A stretch of 64,000 nucleotides of DNA, taken from Ichthyophis bannanicus (taxonomy: Eukaryota; Chordata; Amphibia; Gymnophiona; Ichthyophiidae). The notes beneath the pieces were generated by a model. That model did no database searches, was not told where the DNA came from, and saw nothing but the letters and a program-made list of their open reading frames with translations. The stretch spans positions 1,072,617,640 through 1,072,681,639 of the forward strand of contig CM066031.1 in NCBI GenBank assembly GCA_033557465.1. Direction: 5' to 3'. Of the stretch, positions 1 through 9,920 are shown piece after piece. A program made the position numbers and the translations under genes. Position 1 is the first letter of the stretch; each line of letters starts with the position of its first letter.

Positions 1-283
1 GGGGACTGTGACCACTAGTGAACATAAAAACATATGATAAATAACTAATACAATGAGCACAGATAACTACTAAGGGGTATGTTTACTAAACTGCGTTAGT
101 GCGATTCGTGTTAGGAGCCGCGTTAGAGACAGAAATTCCAAATAAGGACATGGGCGGTACATCGTTGCCGAGAACGCGCCGAGAACGCGTGTTACAAGGC
201 GCCATAAATGAACGAGCGCTACAGGGCACGTTACTGCGCGCTAATCTTAAGAAGGCGCGCAGGCATACCATCACATCAACAGA

Positions 284-352
284 GCTGTAGCACAATGGTT
301 ACAACACTGACAGATGGTATAGGGGTCATGGGTTCGATTCCCCAGTGGGCCT
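284..352 (+). repeat. tRNA-like module in the L-end of E1
   Basis: The stretch carries an A-box-like TAGCACAATGGTTA and a B-box-like GGTTCGATTCC about 35 bases apart. This is the arrangement of an internal Pol III promoter in tRNAs and tRNA-derived SINEs. It does not fold as a convincing functional tRNA. Equivalent modules lie at the same distance (about 200 bp) from the same terminus in E2 (21880-21947, minus) and E4 (44533-44600). Confidence 0.6.
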
Positions 353-2232
353 AATGTATAAGGCTGGCTGAGGCAGCACCCTTTACATTTAAGTTGTGAT
401 TGGTGAGGCATTTGACATGTATTTTAATTTGTGCTGTCAGCAAACACACCCTCACGGTGGCATAACCTAAGGTGCCGCATAAGGCACCCCATAACGCACT
501 CTATAGGGCACATTATAAAGTGTACTGTCTGCCAAGGCACCCTATAATGTCCCCTATAGGACACCTTATAAGGCTGTGAACAAAGCCCTGGCTGGCAGCA
601 GGACTGCACGTCACCACACAAACTGTATGCTGTGGTTACCAGGATAGGGTTAACACACCCGTACCCATGATGCACTGCATATGCAAATCAGCAGTCGACA
701 GATGGGCACAAGATTGGGTATGCACCCCCACAGCACGTCGGCCAGGTAGGGGGAACAGACCGTGTGTGGTACTGCCACAGAGTAACCACAGACAGTCACA
801 TTGTGCGGGTACTGTGCCCACCCTAAGGTTGAGGTGGGGTGCCCAGCACCTGGTCCACAGCACCATTCATGGCTGAACTACGCCATGCTGCAGGTCCCCA
901 TCAGTGTGTGATAGGTAGTTCCGTTAGACACACCTAGGATACATCTGTGCCCTGCTGTATGTCCCGGTCATGTCTAGTCCCTATGTGCGATGATGCACCC
1001 AGAATAGTGCATATCCTGTGTTGGTGCCATGGTTACCTGCTGTAGGTGAAGGGAGGGGTGTATGGACCCATGGGCAGATCATCTACCACCACACAACCCA
1101 CCCTCTGGGGCACAGGGTGGGAAAGAGGATCACCCACCAATAGATCCACAGTCTACCTCCCTGCAATGGCAGCAGTAGAGAGGAACAGCAACCCCTGTCC
1201 TGCTGGAGAACAGATAGAGCGGTACACATCCATAACGCAATAGCAGACAGACGGTAGGCCTGGAAATGCTCAGTTGCTCCCCACCATTATCTGATATTCT
1301 CCAGCAGCAAGCCTCCAGCCGCTGCACCCTGCAAGGTGTTCCAGCAAGACACATACTAGCTGCAGACAGTCCACCAGCTAATCCATAGTGCATGGTCCTG
1401 AAGGAGATGCATGTACCCAGAATGGGGATGTCAGCATACACACCAAGCAGATAAGTCAGTGATTGGGCCCCAAAAGGAAACCCATAAATATCACATGAGA
1501 GAAATACTATAAAGCACTATGGGGGAACCTAGCCATGCCATGGTCACTGCTCAGTCAGGGTGAGAATGACCTCCCAGCAGGAAATGCTATGGCCACCCTG
1601 TCCGTGCAGGTGGTGGCCAGGCACTACAATTGCCATTGCCCTATGCCATGTGCAGATGCATCCAGGCCAGGCCACCTTATCCAGGCTATTCCCACAGTAC
1701 CTTGCTCCTCATTATGCACATTGGCAGGCCAATACTGGCAACAGTGCTAGCAGTGTGGGCTGTGGAGGGTGTTGGCAGCCACCACACACTGGATAGACAG
1801 ACACACACTCCCCACACCTATGCCAGCATTGTGCAACTATAGAGGGGTTGGGCAGCCCAGGCCACCACACAAGTCCTGGGCACAGTGCAGGCATGGCTAT
1901 GGTACGCAATACTGTAGGAGTCACTCCCCAGGTTGGTAAACACTGTCAGACACAAGACCTGTAGCACACTCCACAGACATCAGAAAGGTTGCTATGATGC
2001 AGCTCACTCAGATAATTGTATTTAACCTAGGATCTGCTATCTGCCAGTAATCATAGCAACCTCTTTAAAGATGTGTACCATATTCCCAGGTTTAGGGTGG
2101 CATTACTAAGGTATGCAAGTGCTAGTATTGGGAGATGCACGCAGAGCCCAAAGTCCTGCCTCTCTAGGAGGCTTTGGATAATGGGGCCTGTGGGTGCGGG
2201 TGTGTCTGCCCCTGTTGGCTGCTGCTTTACGG

Positions 2233-2425
2233 CAGAGGTTCCCAACTCCAATCCTGCGGTGCCAAACACTGTTTGGGTTTTCATGCTGTCCCTCATGAAT
2301 ATGCATGAGATACATCTGCATACCATGGGGGTGGCGCATAGAAATGCAGCACAGGCATCTTTATCAGAGGCAGCATGGAACCGGAATGGTGTTTGGCCCT
2401 CCAGGACTGCATTTGGGAGGCTCTG
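2233..2425. mobile_element. old short hAT-like MITE inside E1
   Basis: It begins CAGAGGTTCCCAA and ends in an imperfect inverted copy (GGGAGGCTCTG). The flanks are degenerate 8-bp repeats (CTTTACGG and CTCTAGGT). The same insertion is present in E2 (about 19300-19495) and, more decayed, in E3 (about 26370-26570), so it was inserted before these elements amplified. Confidence 0.5.
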
Positions 2426-4375
2426 CTCTAGGTAATGTGCATATTTATGGTGTCTGTGCTCTGTAGGGTAAAATGTAGGTGTTTTGGGCATGTTTACGTC
2501 ATCTGCAAGAAAGGTTCTGTCTGTATTAGCACGTTATAGTAGTGGGTAAAATATGAGGACTGGGTTGGCGGAAACCACAGCTGGGATTTGAACCTGTGAC
2601 CTTCTGCTTCTGAATACAATGGTTTTGTGCACTGCACCACCATGTTATCACGGAGATGGTGCATTCCCTGGTAATACCATGACTGTTGGTCAGACAGGGC
2701 CTGTCTGTTGAAGTGCATGGCACCCACCTACACAGGGCTAGGCCACGATCTGCTCTGGCCAGCTGCCACTGCCCCCTCCACCACCAGTATCCCTCAGCCA
2801 CCATGCTGACATGCCCTTCTGCTGGTGGAGCTGGTGGTGCGCAGTCTCAGGCCATCCAGTGTGCAGGTAGGCGGCTGCCTATGGTGCGGGTTCTTGGGTA
2901 GGAGTGCCTGCATTGACATCCACGCTCCCCCCCAGCCCCGCCTGCCAATGTTCCGTGTCCTTGGGGCTAGCTGTTGGATACTATCCCCTGTGACACTTTG
3001 GGAAACACACTCGTGCCCATGTTGGGCCTTCAGCAGTTGCTGTCTGGCTGCTCCGCTGTTTCAGCATTCGTATGGGCCACCTAGGCATCACCCTAGTCCA
3101 CACTGTGGCCCAGCTCCACCACAGCATGTGCTGCCTGCGGCCCTCTGTATCCCCTTCTCCGGCATCTGTCCAGTTGCCGTTCCGACATGCCTGCCCTGAT
3201 GTTATGGGACATGTGCAAGCCATAGGAACCCTGTCCGATGGTGGGGAAAACCCTGAGCAGCGCTATTTCACTGTGGGCCCATTCACCTTGTATGGGGACG
3301 GAGTATAGACCCTTCCACGATTTATATCTGTTCTATGGAGCTTACTCGGGGGGGGGGGGAGGGGTTGATGTTTCTCATTGATACCACTATTGGCCAGCTT
3401 GATTATTGTTTTTTCCAGTTTGTTGGGGTCATTTTCAGTGTTTCTGTGCCCTTTTGTTTTGTGCACATGTAGCACACTTATCACTTTGTTTTGGTTTCCC
3501 TGCCTGGGCTGTACATTGCTGACACTGAAATGGTTTCTCTCCCCAGTAAAGTGGCTTTAACGGCAGGTTTTCATTCGCGTTGTAATTCAGCCCTGAAAAT
3601 CAGCACATTAGTGTGAGGGGAGCCTCTCCCCGGCCACTCTCCGCCCACTGACCCCTTCTCTCCACCCTCTCTCCACCTTCTGCGTTGTTTTACTGCGCCG
3701 CGGGGCTTTACGATCGTTAACGTTACATAAGGCGCGTTATTCACGATTACCGCAGTTTAGTAAACATACCCCTAAGTGTTCAAAATTAAATTATATAAAA
3801 ATATATACATAAATAAATAAAAACAACACAATCAAAATTAATACAATATAAAAACATCATCCAATAAATAACACAGGTACACTACCAAAAAACTGCCTCC
3901 AGTTTTGCAACTGATTCCTATAGATTTTGGGGTGCTGAATCCAGGAAAAATAGCCAAAATGTTCCATCACGTCACGTTTTCTTGCAAAATTAGATTTCTT
4001 ACCCATATAAGGAATGTTCACATAATTTCTTTTTAGCCGACTGCAGTTTATTTTCTTGGCCCAAAATAGAGGTTGTAATGGTTAACTAACTAGAAACACT
4101 CCCTCATGATATTTTAGAGTGTTTTGTATTCATTTTATACATTAACAGGACAATTGGGGGGCGGGGGGCTAAATCCAGTACTCGCGCTGGCGCACGTTCT
4201 TTCCTGTTCGCCTCGCCTCGTTCGCTCGCTCAAACACGATGGTTGCGACATGAACGTTCCTGTTAAATTTCAGTTTCTTGCAAGTTCATTATTACCTTTT
4301 GTTTGCTCAGTCGTAATCCAGCTTTATTACGAAGTGGTTCACTACAGTTGTAGTTTGCAGTGCTGTGTATTTGTG

Positions 4376-6103
4376 ATGGCTCACAGAGCCAGAGGTTGCG
4401 TCAACTCTCCGGACAGTTTTTGTTTTATTTGTGGGGAATATACCGTGAAAAAGCGGCAGAGGAACATTTCTGCATTTATTAAAAAAGTATATTTTGCCTA
4501 TTTCGGTTTGAAGTTAGGCGATCAAGACAAACCGTGGGCTCCTCACAAAGTGTGCAAGACATGTGAGGAAGATCTACGCTTATGGATGAAAGGTAAAAAA
4601 CAAGCTTTTCGTTTCGGAATACCTATGATGTGGCATGAACAAAGAGACCACAGCAGTGACTGCTATTTTTGCTCTTGCATTGTGAAGGGATACAACTTAA
4701 AAAATAAGAACGTAATAAGTTACCCCAACCTTCCCTCAGCAATTAGGCCTATGCCTCATAGCAACGAAGTACCTGTGCCTGAACCACCAAAATCTTTGGA
4801 TCATATTTGTGTGGACGGTTCTGATCATGATGAGACTCATCAGATGGCTTTTCCCGATGAGTCCAGTACTTCCGAGTTTGAAACTGAACCAGATCCGAAA
4901 CCTGAACTTTTCTCTCAAGCTGAATTGAATGATTTAGTCCGGGATTTAGGACTCCCAAAAGATGCTGCCCAACTGCTAGGTTCTCGGCTTAAACACAAAA
5001 ATCTATTGTCACCAGGAACAACTTTTTATTGGTACCGCAACCGCGAGACACAATTTTTGAAGTATTTCAGCAAAGAGGAAGATTTGGTATTTTGCAACGA
5101 TATATACGGAGTGATGGAAAAGTTTAAACTCAAGTATGATCCTGCTGAATGGCGGCTGTTCATTGATTCATCAAAAGACAGCATAAAAGGTGTTCTTCTT
5201 CATAATGGCAACACATTCGTTTCAGTTCCTATTGCTCACTCTGTTATTCTCCAAGAAAAATACGAGTATTTGGCCCTGATTCTTCAGAAGATTCGTTATG
5301 ATGAGCATAAGTGGATGATTTGTGGAGACTTTAAAATTCTATCCATGCTATTAGGGCAGCAATCCGGTTTCACCAAATATCCCTGCTTCCTTTGCTTGTG
5401 GGATAGCCGGGCCCGCGACCTACACTGGGGGAAAAAAGACTGGCCAATTCGGGAGTATTTGAGACACGGTGAGAAAAATGTTCTTCATGAGAGCTTGGTA
5501 CCTCGTGATAAAATTCTATTACCACCTCTCCACATTAAGTTGGGTCTCATTAAGCAATTCATCAAGTCCCTTCCAAAAGATGCTGAGTGCTTTTGGTACC
5601 TTTGCTCAAAGTTCCCCCGACTTTCTGAAGCAAAGCTAAAGGAAGGAGTGTTTGTTGGCCCTGATATAAGGAAACTCATTTCAGATGGAGTATTCGCTGA
5701 AACGATGTCTGAGAAGGAAAAAGAAGCCTGGGATTCCTTCAAGGATGTTGTTCTCAAATTCTTGGGGAACAGGCGGGTTGAGAACTATAAGGATATTGTT
5801 GCCAGGATGCTCAATGCCTTCAAAGAACAAGGCTGTAACATGAGCCTGAAAGTCCATTTCTTGCACTCCCATGTGAACTACTTTCCCGAAAACTTGGGGG
5901 CGTACAGTGAAGAACAAGGTGAAAGGTTTCACCAGGACATCAAGGACGAAGAGAGAAGGTACCAAGGAAGATGGAACACCACTATGATGGCTGATTTCTG
6001 CTGGTTGCTGCTGCGGGAAACCCCAGATGAAAAATACGCCAAGCAGCGCACCAAGAGAAGCATTCGGGGGAAGAAGAAACGGGCCCACCAGGAGATTGAT
6101 TGA
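4376..6103 (+). CDS. transposase-like protein, unassigned family, intact single exon
   Basis: An uninterrupted 575-codon reading frame if translation begins at MAHRARG (4376). The frame is open further upstream to 4124, but that extension has no recognisable content. Residues 16-19 (CFIC), 60-63 (CKTC) and 96-99 (CYFC) look like an N-terminal zinc-binding region. A middle acidic linker follows. The C-terminal half has an RNase H-like pattern: D264 in LFIDSS, D318 in ICGDFK, CFLCLWDSRA at 337-346, LPPLHIKLG near 383, and E516 in EEQGERFHQDI. I read D264/D318/E516 as a candidate DDE triad, which is inference. I recall similar uncharacterised proteins in invertebrate genomes but cannot name the superfamily. 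AATAAA follows at about 6166. No clear terminal inverted repeats were found, so it may be a transposon remnant or a co-opted gene. The absence of stops in this otherwise decayed region suggests recent arrival or selection. Confidence 0.75.
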   Translation: MAHRARGCVNSPDSFCFICGEYTVKKRQRNISAFIKKVYFAYFGLKLGDQDKPWAPHKVCKTCEEDLRLWMKGKKQAFRFGIPMMWHEQRDHSSDCYFCSCIVKGYNLKNKNVISYPNLPSAIRPMPHSNEVPVPEPPKSLDHICVDGSDHDETHQMAFPDESSTSEFETEPDPKPELFSQAELNDLVRDLGLPKDAAQLLGSRLKHKNLLSPGTTFYWYRNRETQFLKYFSKEEDLVFCNDIYGVMEKFKLKYDPAEWRLFIDSSKDSIKGVLLHNGNTFVSVPIAHSVILQEKYEYLALILQKIRYDEHKWMICGDFKILSMLLGQQSGFTKYPCFLCLWDSRARDLHWGKKDWPIREYLRHGEKNVLHESLVPRDKILLPPLHIKLGLIKQFIKSLPKDAECFWYLCSKFPRLSEAKLKEGVFVGPDIRKLISDGVFAETMSEKEKEAWDSFKDVVLKFLGNRRVENYKDIVARMLNAFKEQGCNMSLKVHFLHSHVNYFPENLGAYSEEQGERFHQDIKDEERRYQGRWNTTMMADFCWLLLRETPDEKYAKQRTKRSIRGKKKRAHQEID

Positions 6104-6834
6104 CCCAAGAATGACTTTAAAATCTAAACTGTGTTGACAAATATCGTGTTTTTACTAAACTTTGAAATAAAAATTTGCTAGTTATTACCACAGTATCAGA
6201 TCTCATTTATTAGAATTTTATTTTCACACCATCGGGTGTTTGTCTTCATGTATTGCAATGGTGCGGTTTGCGTTTTCTATTCTTACATACATACCTGTAC
6301 AACATTTTTTGCACATTTCTTTGCTTTGCTTTGTGTCTAACCTCGCTCTTATATGCTCAATGTTTGTGCACATGTATGTGGCTGTTTTAAGTGCAGACAA
6401 TTTTGCTACCATCACAGTGTGTTTTGTTGACATTACTCTATTCTTATGTGCTGCCTTGTTACAATTTTCTTTATTCTTATTTGAATAACTACTAAACAAT
6501 TAGTATAAAGAATTCATCCAAGAAACTTTTATCTCGATCGCACTCAATCTTAAACGTTCACCTCAAACTGCTAACCCAATGTAGCAAAACATCTGTACAT
6601 GATGGAGCAAATTGGTTACCAGATTTGGATTCAGCGCACCAAAAAACGTAAAAATCAATCGAAACATTAGAGGCAGTTTAAAAAAAATTTTTTTTAGTGT
6701 ACCTGTGTAATCATTAAGAATAATATATAAAACATAATAATCAAGCATAGAAAGCATGCTGCATGCAACAAGAAAAATAAAAGTAAAAATAATAATAGTA
6801 GTGATAAATATTAATACAGTACCTTATGTACCTT
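6104..6834. other. no gene seen
   Basis: AT-rich sequence following the polyadenylation signal of the transposase-like gene. The short ORFs on both strands are unsupported, and no family was recognised. Confidence 0.5.
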
Positions 6835-7385
6835 TTCTAATTCTGTTATATCCTTTTTAAGATATGGTGACCAGAATTGCACACAATATTTAAGGTGCGG
6901 TTGCACAATGTAATGATAGAGGGATTATAATATCCTTCATTTTATTCTCAATCCCTTTCATTATGATTCCTAGCATTCTATTTGCACTGGATGGAGGGTT
7001 TCAACATATTATCCATGATGACGCCTATATCATTTTCCTGGGTGGTGGTTCCTAACGTGGAACCTTGCATCGCGTAACCATAGTTTGGATTGTTGTTTCC
7101 TAGGTGCATAACCTTGCACTTGGTCACATTAAATTTCATCTATCATTTGGAGGGTCCAGTCTTCAAATTTATCAAGGTGCTCTTGCAATTTTTCACAATC
7201 CTCTTGTGTTTCAACAACTTTGAATACTTTTGTCATTTGCAAATTTGATCACCTCACTCATTATTCCCATTTCCAGGTCATTTATGAATATGTTAAAAAG
7301 CAGTGCGCCCAGCACAGATCCCTGGGGTACTCCACTATTTGCCTTTCTCTACTGAGAAAATTGATCATTTAGCCTTTTAGCCCTA
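6835..7385 (-). mobile_element. CR1-like LINE fragment
   Basis: The reverse complement parallels the reverse-transcriptase C-terminal part of the fuller copy at 9921-12946. For example, 7060-7130 matches 10610-10700, and 7270-7330 matches 10840-10890 (the region reading IFINDLE and SGV-QGS). Several frameshifts are present, so it is non-coding. It is 5'-truncated and lacks the 3' tail. Confidence 0.75.
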
Positions 7386-7479
7386 GCCCTTATATACTGT
7401 TTAATCTCAAAGTCAAAGCAGTTTGCAATTAAATTAACTCCAACTGTTACATGGAACAAGGGGATTAAACTTGGAAGGT

Positions 7480-8378
7480 AGAACTGATAAATATACATTA
7501 GATTTAGGAATAATTGCAAGGCAGGAGAGGGGTTACATTATTTTGGGTAGCTGGGGGGAAATGTGAGAGAAGTTTCAGGTTACGCTATCAAAGTGCTCCT
7601 TGAAGAGGTAGGCTTTGAGGCTCTGGCAGAAGTCCATTAGGTCTGCGACTTAGGCTGTTCTAGATGATTGAAGCAAATAGGAAGAAGGCCTGGTTGGAGG
7701 TAGACTGGTTACTTTTAGTGGGGGGACAGTGAAAGTGCCCGGTATATTTGTTCTTCTTGTTCTGTTATTCAGTGCCTTTTAGGTATTGGAAGGATAAGTT
7801 GTGGGAAATCTTAAAGGTGGTCAAAAGGACTTTGTATTTTGTACGACTTGCAATGAGAAGCCAGTGGAGCTGTTTCAGAATTAGCGTTGTGTGTTCTGAT
7901 CTGGATTCTCCTTGGTTAATGTGGGCTGCAGTGTTTTGTGCTGACTATAGTGGCTGAAATACATATTTTGGCAGTCCTTGGAGGATGATATTGCAGTAGT
8001 CCATATGAGGGAACACCAAGGACTGAAAAACTATATGGAAGTTTCTTGAGTCTAGCAATGGTTAGAGGCACAGTAGTGTTTTCATTTTGTGATAAACAAG
8101 TTTTAAGGTGTGGTTAATGTGCGGTTGTAGTGTGAGGTGCTGATCCAAGGTGATGCCAAGGTAGCATACTTGGGTTTTAACTTCTAGTATACCTTAAGGA
8201 GTTCCAGAAATTATGAGAGATGTCAGAAGATAGAAAGTTTGGTCTCTTGTGATGAAGAGAGCTTCCGTTTTCTTGAAATTTATGGAGAGATTGTATTTGG
8301 AGAGTCAGTTTGTGACTGCTGTGAAATATGTTGACAGGTTGGTGAAAGTGGGCATGTAGTAGTAGAGAAAGGTATCTA
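7480..8378 (-). mobile_element. L2-like LINE 3' fragment
   Basis: On the minus strand, broken frames encode the end of a reverse transcriptase, with a palm-to-thumb stretch resembling WLSKYNLSINF. The nucleotide text also parallels 61129-62250 (phrases on both strands around the 'GTAGTCCATATG' region and the SLG/LG-I-LD motif). It ends against the CR1 tail at 8379. It is a decayed retroelement without coding capacity. Confidence 0.6.
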
Positions 8379-8505
8379 CAGTACATAAGAACATAAGATA
8401 TGCCATACTGGGTCAGACCAAGATCCATCAAGCCCAGTATCCTGTTTCCAACAGTGGCCAATCTAGGTCATACGCACTGTGGTCTCCTCCCAGCTACCTA
8501 GGCAG
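8379..8505 (-). mobile_element. CR1 3' UTR tail, separated from its body
   Basis: The stretch is the inverted equivalent of the 3' end of the truncated CR1 copy at 14165-14273. It has the same phrases (GACCTAGATTGGCCACTG, TATGACCCAGTATGGCATA) and a terminal TTATGTTCTTATGT run. It completes the CR1 body that stops at 9921, and copy A lies between. Short direct repeats like AACTGC(C)TAGGT on both sides of copy A support an insertion. Confidence 0.75.
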
Positions 8506-8514
8506 TTGCCTATA

Positions 8515-9920
8515 GGTGGGGGTATGCCTTATAATGTCCCTTTACATGGGTTCCCAGAGCCGGGGCTTCTGGGAGTTGTAGTTGATGGCCAAAGAGTTGT
8601 AGTTGTGAACAAATGAATGATTGAGCCGAGGGTTTTTGAAGGCAACACAGGAATTTTATTTTCTTCCTTTGCTCAAAGGAACCTCCGTAGAAGCTCAGCA
8701 CAACGCATAAACTGGGATACTTCTCCCCTCAAAGAAAAAAAACTTCTATACAAAAACTTTCATAGTGCCACTAGTTACACTTGCTTCCTTCAGCAATGCA
8801 ATTTCTTCCTTCAGCAGACAAAACACCACTTAACAGTTCTTTGCTGACTTTAGGTATGAACAACAGCTTTTTAACTGCACAACATGCACATTAAAGCTTC
8901 CTTTTTACTTCGGTTATTATATGTTTCAGATAGTTGCTCCAGACACATTCAAGTCAAACTTTTGAACGTTTCATGCCCTTTAGAAAGACACCAGCAACTT
9001 CATTTTCAAACATTCTTAGCATTCTTAACTGCAGACATTCAGGTATAGTAACTTCTGGGTTTTCTTCAGGCTTAAAATCTATAGCTTTTCATTCTACCCT
9101 CATAGAGAGAGAACAATCCATTTCACATTCTATGGAATCATTTTCAGTATCATAATTATCTACTTGCATGCTTTCAGAGTCAGGCTCTGCAGTCTCCTGA
9201 CTGGCAACAGCTTGGGATAGCGTGGGCTTGATTTCTTCCAATAACTTAAAAACACTTTCCCAGTGAGACCTCCCTCTTGACTCAGGGGTGTTAGCAGGGC
9301 TTTGGAGATCCTTATCTTGCAGTAGACTGTTTAAAGCTTCTAAAGGGTTCACCTCCCTTCTATTAACAGTTCTTCTTACCGGCCTTCCCTGAGATAAATC
9401 TCTTCACCACGACTCTTGCTGGACTGTTCCTGTACCTGGCTTATAGGCAGCAGCCTCCTTGGGATAAAACCTCCTGTTTCCAGTGTCAGCTGTAGTCTCT
9501 CTACAGCACTGGCTTTGTTCAGGACTGTGGTGCTGGCTATGAGGGGAATCCTTCCTTAGGCTATCTCTGGAGCAGCCCTCTCTCTCGGTCTCTCTGAAAG
9601 AATCCTTTCTTTCTGTATCTCTCGGGATCTCTTCGGCTTCTGTTTCCCTGCTGGTCTCTCTACTTCCTGTTCTCTGGGGCTTAAATGAGTGGGGCTGCCC
9701 TACAACTTTCCACTCCTCCCCCAGCTGTCTCTTGTTTCCTCTCCTAGTTGCTATGGAGCTTGGGCGTGGCCTGAAGACAGCAGCTTTGGGTATGTCTTTT
9801 TTCTCTTTAGCTGACGTTTTAAAGTCACGGCTCCCTGCACTTCCCTTCTGCTTGGAGGTAAATGTTTGTGTTTTCTCTATGTCCATGGGCTCTAGAGCAG
9901 TTTCGTCACCACAGCACCTA
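8515..9920 (-). mobile_element. repeat copy A of an unassigned family with an RS-rich ORF
   Basis: About 1.4 kb inserted in the CR1 3' UTR. On the minus strand it carries two open stretches in the order 9949-9404 and 9352-9089. The first is rich in Arg, Ser, Glu and Thr, with RETERE-type repeats. The second has a predicted helix (LEALNSLLQDKDLQ) and ends in an acidic tail closing with CEMDCSLSMRVE. Copies B (46000-47460) and C (62650-64000) have the same layout: basic RS/Q-rich body, acidic tail, MDC(S/T)L, then a 3' UTR with AATAAA. Downstream at 8560-8600 the minus strand has ACTACAACTCCCAG. No reverse transcriptase, integrase or transposase is visible. The function is unknown, and it could be a non-autonomous retroelement. 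Confidence 0.5.

Larger units (their letters stand above)
74..3772 (+). mobile_element. Harbinger-type non-autonomous element E1
   Basis: The ends are inverted copies of GGGGTATGTTTACTAAACTG, and the element is flanked by the 3-bp direct repeat TAA (71-73 and 3773-3775), as expected for PIF/Harbinger transposons. No coding gene was found inside. The left part (L-end) contains a tRNA-like module at 284-352. The stretch 660-1030 matches 60690-61118 of the long element E4. The remainder to the right terminus matches E2 and the first 4 kb of E3. I infer an internal-deletion derivative of the long coding element. A short hAT-like insertion (2233-2425) is shared with E2 and E3, so it predates their divergence. 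The short ORFs inside look like chance ORFs. Confidence 0.85.

Noticed and set aside
284..352. Functional tRNA genes here and at the other tRNA-like modules
   Set aside because: Only the A- and B-box-like parts fit. Acceptor stems and anticodon arms do not pair, and the modules recur as parts of repeats.
8515..9920. Copy A as a complete LTR retrotransposon
   Set aside because: No paired LTRs, primer-binding site, protease, reverse transcriptase or integrase could be seen.
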